DNA of 49,892 bases from assembly GCF_014646695.1 (NCBI RefSeq), contig NZ_BMNT01000052.1, positions 1-49,892 on the forward strand, given 5' to 3'. Numbering within the stretch: the first letter of the stretch is position 1; each line of letters opens with the position of its first letter. The DNA comes from Sphaerisporangium melleum. Lineage in GTDB: Bacteria; Actinomycetota; Actinomycetes; Streptosporangiales; Streptosporangiaceae. A program made the position numbers and the translations under genes. A model generated the notes under the pieces. The model searched no databases. It had not been told where the DNA came from and saw only the letters and a program-made list of their open reading frames with translations. This document shows, piece by piece, positions 49,727 to 49,892 of the stretch.

Positions 49727-49892
49727 GACCTACGATGCCTCGACTTGAGGTAGTCGTTCACCCACTTCTTGCTGCTACGCCACATGCCATCGTCCCCCTT
49801 GACCGCACGGAGTCGTCCCCTGGCAGCGGCCACGCGTAGTGCGTTTTCGGTGACGTCTCGCGTGGTGAGAGCAGGCAGGGGGACAAGCTTGA
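49723..49892 (-). CDS. Small DNA-binding-like protein, partial (5' end off the right edge)
   Basis: The 55 C-terminal residues are visible. They read LTTRDVTENALRVAAARGRLRAVKGDDGMWRSSKKWVNDYLKSR and then a short basic tail. An A-x-x-G-R-L-x-A-x-K segment followed by W-x-S-S-K-K-W-V-x-D-Y-L is the pattern of excisionase/MerR-like winged-helix proteins, where the last helix follows a small wing. Such proteins are common on integrated elements. The N-terminal half, which would decide the family, is outside the window. Confidence 0.55.
   Translation of the reverse strand, partial: KLVPLPALTTRDVTENALRVAAARGRLRAVKGDDGMWRSSKKWVNDYLKSRHRRS

Noticed and set aside
1-49892. CRISPR arrays, rRNA, tRNA genes, complete insertion sequences
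   Set aside because: No regularly spaced repeats, no cloverleaf or rRNA-like stretches and no transposase were recognised by reading. A tRNAscan or IS search could still find something missed.

Overview
The window is very high in GC, with strong G/C at third codon positions. It carries Scr1/DUF5753-DUF397 pairs, a SARP regulator, NarL-type two-component pairs, LAL regulators and many secreted polysaccharide-active proteins. This points to a soil actinomycete, possibly of the Streptosporangiales, but the genus cannot be fixed from sequence alone. I see no rRNA, tRNA or CRISPR array.

Left part (1-6 kb): the end of an FAD monooxygenase gene runs off the left edge. It is followed by decayed remnants of a ParA-type ATPase and a companion, a DUF5753 regulator that has lost its DNA-binding half, its DUF397 partner, and a large AfsR/SARP-type regulator.

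6-23 kb: a carbohydrate region. It holds a secreted CBM2/Calx-beta protein, a secreted glycerophosphodiesterase, an SDR with a divergent HxlR regulator, a secreted GH6 protein that lacks the usual catalytic acids, a secreted GH87-like beta-helix glucanase, two oxidoreductases, and a five-gene operon transcribed leftward from about 22.8 kb (two permeases, a binding lipoprotein, a YesL-like membrane protein and a GH67 alpha-glucuronidase). That operon looks like an uptake and hydrolysis system for aldouronic acids from glucuronoxylan. The CBM2 and GH6 genes share a promoter-like motif.

23-33 kb: a NarL-type two-component pair, a DUF2306 membrane protein, a quinone-oxidoreductase-like enzyme, a secreted TNT-domain (NAD-glycohydrolase type) protein, a methyltransferase, two VOC proteins, an AraC regulator, a small secreted protein, and a TetR/NmrA-like divergent pair separated by a perfect 28-bp operator.

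33.8-39.8 kb: the most unusual locus. A 53-residue Cys/Thr-ended peptide gene with a strong ribosome binding site is followed by a perfect 17-bp hairpin, an MvdD/RimK-like ATP-grasp ligase, a translationally coupled SagB-type dehydrogenase, a broken MFS exporter and a LAL regulator. There is no YcaO, LanM or LanB. The peptide tail has no Asp or Glu, so it does not fit canonical graspetides. It is a candidate new or little-described RiPP type.

40-49.9 kb: an AbiE-like toxin-antitoxin pair whose first protein has a nuclease-like N-terminus, a membrane-anchored beta-lactamase-family protein, a second leaderless two-component pair, a DUF1206 protein, a secreted protein, a DinB-like protein, and at the right edge the end of a small DNA-binding-like protein coupled to a 39-residue Cys-containing ORF.
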